Origin: JALEFZ01 sp039817415
GTDB taxonomy: Bacteria > Bacteroidota > Bacteroidia > J057
Assembly: GCA_039817415.1 (NCBI GenBank)
Contig: JBCBVV010000004.1
Location: 1 to 64,000, forward strand
Direction of reading: 5' to 3'
DNA: 64,000 nt
Shown here: piece by piece, positions 44,934 through 53,960 of the stretch
Position numbering within the stretch: the first letter of the stretch is position 1
Layout: every line of letters starts with the position of its first letter
Notes under the pieces: model-generated
Database searches by the model: none
Told to the model about the DNA's origin: nothing
Seen by the model: only the letters and a program-made list of their open reading frames with translations
Translations under genes and position numbers: made by a program

Positions 44934-45719
44934 TTGGAATTATACCTCACCCACATAGATACTGCTTGTTGCCTGCTGGAAATAGAGGGCTACAAAATTT
45001 TGACTGATCCAGTTTTGGATGAAGCTGGTGGCTGGTACCACCACGGTTTTGGTGCCATTTCCAAAAAAACTCAATCACCGAAGTTGGAAAATGTAAATCT
45101 CGATGATGTCCAACTGGTGCTTTTGAGTCATCCGCAGCATAAGGACAACTTTGATCACAAGGGGAAGGAATTTGCTGCCAAGGTTCCTCTGATCTTATCG
45201 ACTCCTGCTATTGAGCGGCAATTTGCTCATGGAAAGGGTATGCAAGTCTGGGAAACATTTGAAATCGAATTACCTTCGGGAGGAACCCTTAGGATTACCG
45301 CTACACCTGCACAGCATCATCCACACTGGCTGCCAACATTTGTCTCAGGGCATGTCATTGGTTTTGTAGTAGAACATTCAGAATGGGATACCTGTCTTTA
45401 CATTAGCGGTGATACCATCTTCTACAAAGGAATACAGGAGATCAAGGATCGTTTCCCTCATATTTCCCATAGTTTGATACATGTGGGCAGCGCCGAGTTC
45501 AGGTATCTTGCAGGACTGGGAAAATTCACCATGGATGCCAAAGGTTTTATGAAGACCGTTGAAGTACTAGCTCCTTCTGTCTGTATCCCCATTCACAATG
45601 GAGGTTGGACACATTTCAAAGAAAATGATGAGGGGCTTAGAAAGGAAATGGGGATCCATAGCTCAGCCGAAAAGGTTCACATGATGGAAAAGGGCAAAAG
45701 AACCCTTCTAACAAGATAA
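44934..45719 (+). CDS. MBL-fold metallo-hydrolase, UlaG-like, TTG start
   Basis: 261 residues. The metal motif is the variant 'SHPQHKDNFDH' (HxxHxDN type rather than HxHxDH), with a later 'ATPAQHHPHW', 'ISGDT' (Asp) and 'PIHNGGW' (His). This is the beta-lactamase-fold hydrolase family of UlaG/phnP-like proteins; substrate unknown. The start is TTG 44934, immediately before the first beta strand; no ATG precedes it in frame nearby. Confidence 0.8.
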   Translation: MELYLTHIDTACCLLEIEGYKILTDPVLDEAGGWYHHGFGAISKKTQSPKLENVNLDDVQLVLLSHPQHKDNFDHKGKEFAAKVPLILSTPAIERQFAHGKGMQVWETFEIELPSGGTLRITATPAQHHPHWLPTFVSGHVIGFVVEHSEWDTCLYISGDTIFYKGIQEIKDRFPHISHSLIHVGSAEFRYLAGLGKFTMDAKGFMKTVEVLAPSVCIPIHNGGWTHFKENDEGLRKEMGIHSSAEKVHMMEKGKRTLLTR

Positions 45720-45728
45720 AAAGACCGC

Positions 45729-46544
45729 ATGAAGAAAGGTGAAGATTTTTTCCCTACACGAATTGTATGCCTGACAGAAGAACCAACAGAAACTCTTTAT
45801 TTACTTGGAGAAGAGAAGCGGATCGTAGGGATATCCGGTTTTACTGTCCGACCGGCACAAGCCAAGAAAGAAAAGCCCAAGGTATCTGCTTTTTCCACGG
45901 CCAGCATAGATAAAATTATCGATCTCGCACCTGATTTGGTCATTGGTTTCTCGGATATCCAAGCCAATATCGCTCAAGAATTGATTGCAAGAGGTATTCC
46001 TGTATGGATCAACAATCATCGGACTGTGGCAGAAATTTATAAGATGATTGTTCAAATTGGAAGCTTGGTAGGAAAACAAGCCGAGGCCATTGAACTTGCC
46101 ACGCAATTAAAGACCAGCCTACAGCATACTTGCCACGCAAATCAACAAAAGACCATGAAACCAAGAGTATATTTTGAAGAATGGGATGAGCCCTTGATTA
46201 CGGGTATTTGTTGGGTAGGAGAATTGATAGAGTTGGCTGGAGGAATTGATATTTTTAGTGAATTACAACAAGAATCGTTGGCGAAGGATCGAATCATCCA
46301 GGATAGCGATGAAGTCGTTAGGCGCAATCCTGATATCATCATAGCCTCATGGTGTGGGAAAAAATTTAAGAAGGAAAGATTGGTTAGTCGCCAAAATTGG
46401 AACAAGATCAAGGCTGTAAAAAACGAATTCATCTTCGAAATCAAATCAGAAAATATTCTCCAACCGGGACCAGCAGCCTTAACAGATGGCGTTCAGGAGA
46501 TTGCTGCTATCATTGCAAAATGGCATAGCGCACAAGGAAATTAA
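45729..46544 (+). CDS. BtuF-like substrate-binding protein without signal peptide
   Basis: 271 residues. The helical-backbone binding-protein fold (BtuF/FhuD class) shows in 'RIVCLTEEPTETLYLLGEEK', 'KVSAFSTASIDKIIDLAPDLV' and 'GPAALTDGVQEI'. No signal peptide or lipobox is present and no ABC permease is adjacent, so it may act in the cytoplasm as a corrinoid or metal-complex binding protein. It starts 9 bp after the MBL gene. Confidence 0.75.
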   Translation: MKKGEDFFPTRIVCLTEEPTETLYLLGEEKRIVGISGFTVRPAQAKKEKPKVSAFSTASIDKIIDLAPDLVIGFSDIQANIAQELIARGIPVWINNHRTVAEIYKMIVQIGSLVGKQAEAIELATQLKTSLQHTCHANQQKTMKPRVYFEEWDEPLITGICWVGELIELAGGIDIFSELQQESLAKDRIIQDSDEVVRRNPDIIIASWCGKKFKKERLVSRQNWNKIKAVKNEFIFEIKSENILQPGPAALTDGVQEIAAIIAKWHSAQGN

Positions 46545-46560
46545 CTAGCAGGTTAAAGAA

Positions 46561-46587
46561 ATCCCCCGATCTTGACGACCGAGGGAT
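46561..46587. terminator. Hairpin between convergent genes
   Basis: Bases 46561-46571 pair with 46577-46587 (11 bp with G-T pairs, loop of 5). T-richness is weak on both strands, so termination strength is uncertain. Confidence 0.45.
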
Positions 46588-46609
46588 CATATTGAGATTT
46601 CCACTAACA

Positions 46610-48793
46610 CTAACGTACTGAATAAGTTCCGCTAAGGCATTTACTAGCCCCCAACTCATAACTTCTTTTGTCAGGAAGACTACCTCCAACAAAAACTTCA
46701 AATTCTCCCTTCTCAATCATTCTTTCCCCATCTTCATTGACCATCCTCATCATATCCGGAGTAATGACAAATTTTACCACCTCTGAGGCTCCTGGCCAAA
46801 GGTTGACTCGTTTGAATCCCTTCAAGGCCATTTTGGGCAAAACGACTGAGCCTTTCTTGTCTTTTAGGTAAAGCTGAATCACCTCTTCACCTTTTACGGT
46901 TCCCGTATTGCTCACCCTTACAGAAACAGTCATGCTTTCCCCGCTTTTGATTTTCTCAGCACTTAGTTTCATATCGCTGTAAGCAAATTTTGTATAGCTC
47001 AACCCAAATCCGAACGGAAAAAGCGGATCAACCTCCATGTATCGATACGTTCTGTTTGTCATATTGTAGTCTTCGTAAGGAGGAAGATCTTTGATTGATT
47101 TAGGAAAGGAAACGGGTAAGCGGCCCGAAGGATTCGCATCACCGAATAGAATATCGCCTACGGCACTTCCTCCTTGCTCACCAGGATACCATACAAAGAT
47201 GACAGCATCTGCTAGCTCATATACTTCTTCAAAGGCAATGGCTGAGCCTCCAGTAACGACAACAACCAGTTTTTTGGCTTTGGAACGAATGGTCTTTAAG
47301 AATTCGACCTGATTTTGAGGCAATTGAATATCAGCTCTATCCCCTAAATGTCGGCTAGCAATGGCTTCTCCTTCCTCTCCTTCCCATAACTGAGAATTAC
47401 CCAGGCAAGCGATGGTAACTTCAGCATCTCCGGCTTCCCCAGAGAACCAATCTACTGGGTTTCTATTTTTTTCATCCAGTAAGGCTCCCTGGCTATAGTG
47501 AACAGAGGTATGGGGTTCGACTTTGCCAACGACTCCTTCCAATATGGTCTTCATATCTGGACTTAGCCCATAGTAATTCCCAAGTAGGGCCTGGGCATGG
47601 GTGGCCATAGGTCCTGTTACAAAAATGCTTTCTAGCCCTTTGTCTAATGGGAGTAGTCCTTCGTTTTTCAGCATAACGATGGATTTGGTTGCGGCTTCTT
47701 TGCTCAGCTTGATGTGGTCGTCGCAAGCAATCACCTCTGGGCCTAATTTGTCCCAAGGGCCAGAACCCATTGGATCAAATAATCCAAGCTTAAACCTTGT
47801 GGGAAGTAATTCTCGTAGGTTTTCATCCACCATATCTTCTGTGGTATAACCCTTTTCTAGGGACTCCATCAATGATTGATAAGAGGAGCCACAATTGAGG
47901 TTACAGCCATTATTAAGTGCGAAGGCAGCAGCTGAAGGAGCATCTTTAGATATCTTATGGCCTTGGAAAAAGTCCACGATGGCCCAACAATCAGAAACAA
48001 AATATCCATCAAATCCCCATTGTTTTCTTAGGACTTCCTCCATCAGATAGGGGTGCGCATTACAAGGTTCCCCATTGGTACGGTTATAAGCCCCCATGAT
48101 CCCTTCCACATCAGCCTCAGTTACCAATGCCTCAAAAGCAGGCAAATAGGTTTCCCAGAGGTCTTTCATGCTCACCTTGGCATCAAACTCGTGTCTTAAG
48201 GCTTCAGGACCAGAATGAACAGCATAGTGCTTGGCCATGGCTGCCGATTTGAGTAAAGTGGGATGATCTCCCTGCAAGCCCTTCACATAAGCAATACCCA
48301 TTTGAGAGGTCAAAAATGGGTCTTCACCATAGGTCTCTTGTCCCCTGCCCCATCTTGGATCACGGAATAGATTGACATTGGGAGTCCAGAAGGTCAAGCC
48401 TTGGTATCTCCTTCGAAATCCCTTCTCAACGGATACATTGTACTTGGCACGGGCTTCGGTAGAGACAGCCTCCCCTACCCTAAAGATCAAATCGTTATCA
48501 AAAGTGGCCGCCATTCCTATAGCTTGGGGAAAAATGGTGGCTCGGCCATTTCTAGCCACCCCATGAAGACATTCATTCCACCAATTGTAACTAGGAATGT
48601 CGAGTCGATCGATGGCTGGGGCGTCATACCTAAGCTGCCCCACCTTTTCCTCAATGGTCATTCGGTCGATTAAATCCTCAACTCTTTCCTCCAAGGATAG
48701 ATTGGGGTTTTGGAAGGGATAACTGGCCTCCTGCCCAAGTGCAGAAAAGCACAAGAGCAGGTAGACCAATGATAGTAGTAGTAAGTTTTTCAT
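46610..48793 (-). CDS. GH3 beta-xylosidase/beta-glucosidase, secreted
   Basis: 727 residues with a signal peptide to about residue 20. The (beta/alpha)8 part contains 'YNWWNECLHGVARNG', 'TFWTPNVNLFRDPRWGRGQE', 'AKHYAVHSGPE' and the nucleophile Asp268 in 'GYFVSDCWA'. The second domain includes 'VTGPMATHAQALLGNY' and the C-terminus (about 615-705) is a fibronectin III-like domain. Plant- and fungal-type beta-xylosidases share this layout. In the xyl cluster it would release xylose from xylo-oligosaccharides in the periplasm. Confidence 0.9.
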   Translation of the reverse strand: MKNLLLLSLVYLLLCFSALGQEASYPFQNPNLSLEERVEDLIDRMTIEEKVGQLRYDAPAIDRLDIPSYNWWNECLHGVARNGRATIFPQAIGMAATFDNDLIFRVGEAVSTEARAKYNVSVEKGFRRRYQGLTFWTPNVNLFRDPRWGRGQETYGEDPFLTSQMGIAYVKGLQGDHPTLLKSAAMAKHYAVHSGPEALRHEFDAKVSMKDLWETYLPAFEALVTEADVEGIMGAYNRTNGEPCNAHPYLMEEVLRKQWGFDGYFVSDCWAIVDFFQGHKISKDAPSAAAFALNNGCNLNCGSSYQSLMESLEKGYTTEDMVDENLRELLPTRFKLGLFDPMGSGPWDKLGPEVIACDDHIKLSKEAATKSIVMLKNEGLLPLDKGLESIFVTGPMATHAQALLGNYYGLSPDMKTILEGVVGKVEPHTSVHYSQGALLDEKNRNPVDWFSGEAGDAEVTIACLGNSQLWEGEEGEAIASRHLGDRADIQLPQNQVEFLKTIRSKAKKLVVVVTGGSAIAFEEVYELADAVIFVWYPGEQGGSAVGDILFGDANPSGRLPVSFPKSIKDLPPYEDYNMTNRTYRYMEVDPLFPFGFGLSYTKFAYSDMKLSAEKIKSGESMTVSVRVSNTGTVKGEEVIQLYLKDKKGSVVLPKMALKGFKRVNLWPGASEVVKFVITPDMMRMVNEDGERMIEKGEFEVFVGGSLPDKRSYELGASKCLSGTYSVR

Positions 48794-48850
48794 TATTCTC
48801 TAAGGTGAATGTGGTCAAATCTTGATGGGATCCCCCTGTCCAGATGTAGT

Positions 48851-48874
48851 TTCCCTTCTTTTTACAGAAGGGGA
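48851..48874 (-). other. Stem-loop between xylA and the GH3 gene
   Basis: Bases 48851-48859 pair with 48866-48874 (9 bp, one G-T). No T-run follows on the minus strand, so it may be an mRNA-processing or stabilising hairpin rather than a terminator. Confidence 0.45.
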
Positions 48875-48895
48875 CTATTAAAGGTGGAGTTGATC

Positions 48896-50251
48896 CTAGA
48901 TATAGCGATTGATGATGTTCTCAAACAGCTCCTGTTTTCCGCTACGCTGTTTGGGTTCACCATGCTGATGGGCAATAGCAGCCAAGTCTTCCAGGCTTAG
49001 TTGTCCTTCTTCAAAGGCTTTGCCTTGTCCACCATCAAAGGTGGCATAGCGCTCTTTTCTTAGAAGTTTGTAGGGAGATTTTTCTAAGACCTCATGGGCA
49101 ATCAACAGTGCCCTGGCAAAAATGTCCATTCCCCCAATATGAGCATAGAAGATATCCTCCAAGTCAGAGGAATTTCTCCGCGTCTTTGCATCAAAGTTGA
49201 TACCTCCGCCTTGAAATCCGCTCCCTTGTAAGAGGACTAACATCGCTTCGGTGATCTCATATAAATTATTCGGGAATTGATCGGTATCCCATCCATTTTG
49301 ATAATCCCCTCTGTTGGCGTCGATACTTCCCAACATGCCAGCATCTGAAGCAACCTGTAATTCATGCTCAAAGGTATGTTGTGCCAAGGTGGCATGATTT
49401 ACTTCAATATTGAGCTTAAAATCATCCATCAAGTCAAACTCTCTCAGAAAGTTTAGACAAGTAGCTGCATCAAAATCGTACTGATGCTTGCTGGGTTCCA
49501 TGGGTTTGGGTTCAATAAAGAAGGTTCCAGTAAAACCATTCTTCCTCGCATAGTCCTTGGCCATGTGAAGGAAGCGTGCCATGTGCTCCAATTCACGCTT
49601 CATATCGGTATTCAACAAAGACATATAGCCTTCTCTTCCTCCCCAGAAGACATAGTTTTCTCCACCAAGTTTGATAGTAGCATCCAACGCATTTTGTACC
49701 TGTCCAGCTGCATAGGAAACCACTGCAAAATCGGGGTTGGTCATGGCCCCATTCATGTATCGAGGATGAGAGAACAGATTGGCTGTTCCCCAAAGTAGTT
49801 TTACACCAGAAGCTTGCTGCTTTACTTGCGCATAATCTGTAATGGCTTCAAGGCGCTGGCGACTTTCGGCTAAAGATGAACCTTCATCTACCAAATCCAC
49901 ATCATGGAAACAGTAATAAGGCACACCTAATTTTGTAATGAATTCAAATCCTGCATCCATTTTGTCTCTAGCAGCCTGAACAGGATCATCTGCTCCCAAC
50001 CAAGGAAATGGCTTGGTAGGTGCGCCAAAGGGATCACCACCAGTTCCACAGAAGGTGTGCCACCAAGCGACAGCAAATTTAAAATGGTCTTTCATGCTTT
50101 TGCCTCCGACCATTCTGTTTTCATCATACCAGCGAAAAGCCAAAGGATTATCTGAATCCCTTCCTTCAAACTGTATTTTTCCTATTCCGGGAAAGTATTC
50201 CCTGTTTCCTATTGTTGGCATATCTGATTGATTGTTGTGGTTCTTATGCAT
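48896..50251 (-). CDS. xylA: Xylose isomerase, class II
   Basis: 451 residues from ATG 50251; a second Met ten residues later (MPTIGN) is also possible. Signatures: 'FKFAVAWWHTFCGTGGDPFG', 'VFWGGREGYMSLLNTD', the metal/substrate segments 'EPKPMEPSKHQYDFD', 'NIEVNHATLAQHTFEHEL' and 'GSIDANRGDYQNGWDTDQFP'. It converts D-xylose to D-xylulose. Its start overlaps the xylB stop by 8 bp, so both are translationally coupled. Confidence 0.97.
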   Translation of the reverse strand: MHKNHNNQSDMPTIGNREYFPGIGKIQFEGRDSDNPLAFRWYDENRMVGGKSMKDHFKFAVAWWHTFCGTGGDPFGAPTKPFPWLGADDPVQAARDKMDAGFEFITKLGVPYYCFHDVDLVDEGSSLAESRQRLEAITDYAQVKQQASGVKLLWGTANLFSHPRYMNGAMTNPDFAVVSYAAGQVQNALDATIKLGGENYVFWGGREGYMSLLNTDMKRELEHMARFLHMAKDYARKNGFTGTFFIEPKPMEPSKHQYDFDAATCLNFLREFDLMDDFKLNIEVNHATLAQHTFEHELQVASDAGMLGSIDANRGDYQNGWDTDQFPNNLYEITEAMLVLLQGSGFQGGGINFDAKTRRNSSDLEDIFYAHIGGMDIFARALLIAHEVLEKSPYKLLRKERYATFDGGQGKAFEEGQLSLEDLAAIAHQHGEPKQRSGKQELFENIINRYI

Positions 50252-51731
50252 GAATCATGCTTTTGAGCTCTGTTTGCCAAGCTTCAAAAGCTAGTTGTAA
50301 TTGATCTTTAGAATATGTGGGTTCGTAGGTTTGGAGGACATTCCCTCCTTGAACAGCCTCTTCTATGCTTCCAAAGCGACCAATAGCCACTCCCGAAGCC
50401 CTTGCAGCGCCTATGGCACCAGAAGCCTCTACCATTTCAATGCGACTCTCAAGTAGAGAGGAAATGGTATTCGCAAATACAGCTGAACGGAAAAGATTGT
50501 CATTGCCTACTCGCATCAGGGAAACATCTACCCCCATTTGCTGAAGGATTTCCATTCCATGAACGAATGAGAAGGCAATACCCTCTAAGGCAGCTCTATA
50601 TAGGTGAGCGTGTGAATGTCGATTGAACTGGAGATTGACGATTCTACCGCCTGTATCTTCATTGCCTAGCATTCTTTCGGCTCCATTCCCAAAGGGGAAT
50701 ACCCTCAATCCATCCGAACCTGGGGCTATTTTTTCAGCCAATTGATCCATCTCGGGGTATGAATATTTGTCATGGACAAGGTTGTTACGAATCCAACTGT
50801 ACTGGCTGCCTGCTCCATTGATACAAAGCAAAATCCCTATCCGTGGTGCTAAGGGGCTGTGGTTCACATGAGCGAAACTATTGACCCTAGACAAGGAATC
50901 ATAGGAAGCCTGATCTGATACAGCATATACCACCCCAGATGTTCCACCTGTAGCTGCTACTTCACCTGGATTTAATACCCCCAGCGCCAATGCATTATTG
51001 GGTTGATCGCCTGCACGATAGGTAATTGGAATTCCAACTGGAAGGCCTGTTTCAAGGCTAGCAGCTTCATGGATATGACCTTGATCAGAAAAGGTTGGAG
51101 CACCTGTAGGAATCAGATTCTTATCAAATCCATAATAGTCCAACACCAAATCAGCTACCTTGTTGGATGTGAAATCCCAAAGCGTCCCTTCTGACAGTCC
51201 AGAAGCAGTAGTGGCTATGGTCCCCGTCAACTTCATCGCGATGTAATCACCGGGTAGCATGATTTTGTGAATCTTCTCGTAGATCTCTGGTTGATTTTCT
51301 TTGACCCATTTGAGTTTTGAAGCGGTAAAATTTCCTGGGGAATTCAACAAATGCTGAAGAGAGGTTTCTTTCCCTATTTCTTCGAATGCCTTATTCCCAA
51401 TCGAAACAGCACGGCTATCACACCAAATGATAGAAGGTCTCAGGACTTGCTGCTTCTCATCGACCACCACAAGACCATGCATCTGATAGGCGATCCCCAC
51501 AGATTCAATTTGTTGAGCATCAATGTTATGCTGAGAAATGAGTGTTTGAGTGGCCTGACAAAGATGTTCCCACCATAAGTCAGGATGCTGTTCGGCAAAC
51601 CCTTGTTGGGGAGCATCTATGGGCATTTCCTGATCAGGAGATTGTGCCGTAGCTACTAATTCTCCATTATCAGCCTTGACCAAGGCAGCTTTAATGGATG
51701 AGCTTCCTATATCCAATCCGAGTAGATACAT
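50244..51731 (-). CDS. xylB: Xylulokinase
   Basis: 495 residues. The FGGY kinase motifs are intact: phosphate-1 loop 'LDIGSSSIKAAL' (Asp7, Lys14), substrate motif 'QMHG' (83-86), catalytic Asp242 in 'AGDQPNNAL', phosphate-2 'TGGTSGVV' (261-268) and adenosine motif 'GAIGAARASG'. It phosphorylates D-xylulose to xylulose-5-phosphate. It precedes xylA (8-bp overlap) and follows the kinase/HTH fusion gene after a 140-bp gap, which probably holds the operon promoter. Confidence 0.97.
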   Translation of the reverse strand: MYLLGLDIGSSSIKAALVKADNGELVATAQSPDQEMPIDAPQQGFAEQHPDLWWEHLCQATQTLISQHNIDAQQIESVGIAYQMHGLVVVDEKQQVLRPSIIWCDSRAVSIGNKAFEEIGKETSLQHLLNSPGNFTASKLKWVKENQPEIYEKIHKIMLPGDYIAMKLTGTIATTASGLSEGTLWDFTSNKVADLVLDYYGFDKNLIPTGAPTFSDQGHIHEAASLETGLPVGIPITYRAGDQPNNALALGVLNPGEVAATGGTSGVVYAVSDQASYDSLSRVNSFAHVNHSPLAPRIGILLCINGAGSQYSWIRNNLVHDKYSYPEMDQLAEKIAPGSDGLRVFPFGNGAERMLGNEDTGGRIVNLQFNRHSHAHLYRAALEGIAFSFVHGMEILQQMGVDVSLMRVGNDNLFRSAVFANTISSLLESRIEMVEASGAIGAARASGVAIGRFGSIEEAVQGGNVLQTYEPTYSKDQLQLAFEAWQTELKSMIHA

Positions 51732-51792
51732 GATTTCCTTTTAATTGCGATAGAACAGCTCAATAAGCTGCTCTTAACAAAGAAGGAAAAAA

Positions 51793-51836
51793 TTGACGGG
51801 AAGATGAAGTAAAATGCCCCTGCAAAAATTCGTCAA
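51793..51836. promoter_or_regulatory. Inverted repeat TTGACG...CGTCAA upstream of xylB
   Basis: TTGACG (51793-51798) and CGTCAA (51831-51836) are inverted repeats separated by 32 bp within the xylB leader. On the minus strand, TTGACG followed 17 bp later by TTTACT also resembles a sigma70-type promoter, though Bacteroidota normally use TTTG/TAnnTTTG. Possible operator or promoter. Confidence 0.35.
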
Positions 51837-51850
51837 GCCTAAAAATAATT

Positions 51851-51867
51851 ACGCCAACAATACGCCA
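51851..51867. promoter_or_regulatory. Direct repeat ACGCCA with 11-bp period upstream of xylB
   Basis: ACGCCA occurs at 51851-51856 and 51862-51867, one helical turn apart, next to the stop of the kinase/HTH gene and 120 bp upstream of xylB. This spacing suits a tandem binding site for a LuxR-type regulator such as the fusion protein. Confidence 0.4.
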
Positions 51868-51871
51868 CCCC

Positions 51872-53842
51872 TTATCCTAACTCTTGTAAAAAAGCATGAA
51901 AGTTCTCCCCCTTTTTCAAGCCTAGTTTCTTCCTTAACCTATATCTACAGGTTTCAGCTCCTCTAGTTGATAGATTCATATAACTTGCTATTTCCTTCGT
52001 GCTCAACTTCATCTTCAGGTAAGCACACATCTTCAATTCCTGCATCGAAAGGCTTGGACAGATTTCATGAACTTTCTGGAAAAAGTCATTATGCAACAAG
52101 TCAAAATGCTCTTCAAAAGCCTCCCATTTTCTTTCTTTTCCTAATTGTTCGGAAATTCTGGAGCGTAATTCCGCCACCTCCTTCTGACTTGATGGCCCAT
52201 TTTTTTCAAGAATAAACTGAGCCTCTTCCAACAAATCTTGAGCGGCCTGTAACTGTAGTTGAGAAACTGTTAGGGCCCTGTCTTTTTCCAATAATATTTT
52301 GGAAAGCGGATAATCAGCCTCAGGGCCATGTTCTAGGGTAGCGGCAGAGGGAGAATGAGATTCTAACACCATCGACAACCTAGACTTCCAATAGGAATAG
52401 GCTTGCTGACATAAGCCCACGTTAAAATCAGGCTCATATACAACTGTAACGGGATTGTCCTCAAGAGCATGTTCTAGGGAATCGTATACTCCTATGGCAA
52501 TGCCAGAAGCTCTCGCAGCCCCAATTGCCCCATTGGTATTTACCACCTCTATTCTACATCCCAGAAGGGTAGCAATGGTTTTGGAGAATATCCTGGAACG
52601 AAACATGTTGTCATTCCCAACCCTGATCACATTCACATCCAGCCCTAATTCCTTCAGGATATCTACCCCATAGACAAATGAAAAGGCGACTCCCTCCAAT
52701 GAGGCTCTATACATATGCGCTCTCGAATGGCGATTGAAGTCGAGGTTGAAGACATGAGAGTTCAAATTTCGATTCAAAAACATCCTTTCTGCCCCATTCC
52801 CAAAAGGTAGAATACACAAGCCATCAGATCCAATAGGGATACTGGAAGCCATTCTTTCCATGTCCTCATAGGAATGAGAATGTCTCGCTACTTGATGCTT
52901 GATCCAGCTATATTCTGTCCCTGCGCCATTGAGGCATAATAAAAGACCAATCCGGTCATAATTCTCCTCATAGTTGATGTGAGCAAAGGCATTTACCCTT
53001 GATTGTATATCAAAAATAGGCTTGTCCACTATCCCATAGACGACCCCCGACGAACCGCTGGTGGCTGCAATTTCCCCTGGATGAAGCACATTGAGAGAAA
53101 GCGCATTATTGGGTTGATCCCCTGCTCTATAGGTTAAGGGGGTTCCTTCTTGTAGACCCGTTTGAATAGCGGCCGTTGCGCTGACTTTGCCCTGCAGAGA
53201 AAAGGTTGGCACCGTTTCAGGTAAGAAGTCCCCCTCAAGTCCCAATTGATTCAGCAGTTTGTCAGATACTTTCTTTTCCTTAAAATCCCAGAAAATCCCT
53301 TCAGTCAAACCAGAAACAGTGGTCTTAAGATCGCCCGTCAAGCGCATGGCGATATAGTCTCCAGGGAGCAGGATTTTATGGGTTCGCTCGTAGACTTCAG
53401 GCTCATTGTCCTTGATCCATTTGAACTTCGATGCAGTAAAATTGCCGGGAGAATTAAGCATATGCTGAAGGCAATAGGTCTTGCCCATTTCTCTGAATGC
53501 CTGATCTCCAATAGGAACCGAACGGCTATCTGACCAAATAATCGCAGGCCTGATGACTTGTAACTGCTTATCTATGACGACCAAGCCATGCATCTGATAG
53601 GCAATTCCTATTCCTTGAATCAAATCGGGAGAAATTCCTGTATCGTCCAGCATCTGACGTGTTGCCACACAGAGATGATGCCACCAGATTTCAGGTTGTT
53701 GTTCTGCCCAGCCTCTTTGTCGAGAAACGATGTCCATCTCCTGTTGAGGATGATGGAGATGAGCGACTACCTCCTTGGTATCCGCCTTGATCAAGGCCAA
53801 CCTGACATTTACATTTCCTAATTCATAGCCTAATAAATACAT
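51872..53842 (-). CDS. FGGY kinase paralogue (XylB-like) fused to a LuxR-type HTH regulator
   Basis: 656 residues. Residues 1-495 align without a gap for at least the first 270 positions to the neighbouring XylB: identical 'QMHG', 'NSPGNFTASK', 'YRAGDQPNNAL' (Asp242). The phosphate-1 loop is degenerate: 'YELGNVNVRLAL' replaces Asp7 by Glu, the Ser triplet by Asn-Val-Asn and Lys14 by Arg. Residues about 520-590 are a coiled, Gln/Glu-rich linker, and the last 90 residues form the Bacteroidetes LuxR-type HTH ('LSMQELKMCAYLKMKLSTKE', 'TCRYRLRKKLGL'). It is probably a sugar-sensing regulator of the xyl genes rather than an active kinase (inference). Confidence 0.9.
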   Translation of the reverse strand: MYLLGYELGNVNVRLALIKADTKEVVAHLHHPQQEMDIVSRQRGWAEQQPEIWWHHLCVATRQMLDDTGISPDLIQGIGIAYQMHGLVVIDKQLQVIRPAIIWSDSRSVPIGDQAFREMGKTYCLQHMLNSPGNFTASKFKWIKDNEPEVYERTHKILLPGDYIAMRLTGDLKTTVSGLTEGIFWDFKEKKVSDKLLNQLGLEGDFLPETVPTFSLQGKVSATAAIQTGLQEGTPLTYRAGDQPNNALSLNVLHPGEIAATSGSSGVVYGIVDKPIFDIQSRVNAFAHINYEENYDRIGLLLCLNGAGTEYSWIKHQVARHSHSYEDMERMASSIPIGSDGLCILPFGNGAERMFLNRNLNSHVFNLDFNRHSRAHMYRASLEGVAFSFVYGVDILKELGLDVNVIRVGNDNMFRSRIFSKTIATLLGCRIEVVNTNGAIGAARASGIAIGVYDSLEHALEDNPVTVVYEPDFNVGLCQQAYSYWKSRLSMVLESHSPSAATLEHGPEADYPLSKILLEKDRALTVSQLQLQAAQDLLEEAQFILEKNGPSSQKEVAELRSRISEQLGKERKWEAFEEHFDLLHNDFFQKVHEICPSLSMQELKMCAYLKMKLSTKEIASYMNLSTRGAETCRYRLRKKLGLKKGENFHAFLQELG

Positions 53843-53884
53843 GTTCCTGCTATCCTCTTAAGCTGCTTACTCCCCATGAGAGAA

Positions 53885-53894
53885 TGGAATTCCA
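53885..53894. promoter_or_regulatory. Palindrome TGGAATTCCA upstream of the kinase/HTH gene
   Basis: A 10-bp perfect palindrome with imperfect extensions lies 43-52 bp upstream of the start at 53842. Possible autoregulatory operator. Adjacent to a terminator for the next gene. Confidence 0.3.
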
Positions 53895-53907
53895 ATTCTC
53901 ATGAAAA

Positions 53908-53940
53908 TAAAAAATCCCTGCATAAAACAGGGATTCTTTT
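53908..53940 (-). terminator. Intrinsic terminator of the DUF5694 gene
   Basis: Bases 53913-53920 and 53928-53935 form a perfect 8-bp stem. On the minus strand it is followed by a T-run. It insulates the xyl cluster from the gene behind it. Confidence 0.8.
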
Positions 53941-53960
53941 GGCTCATATAAATTTAACCA

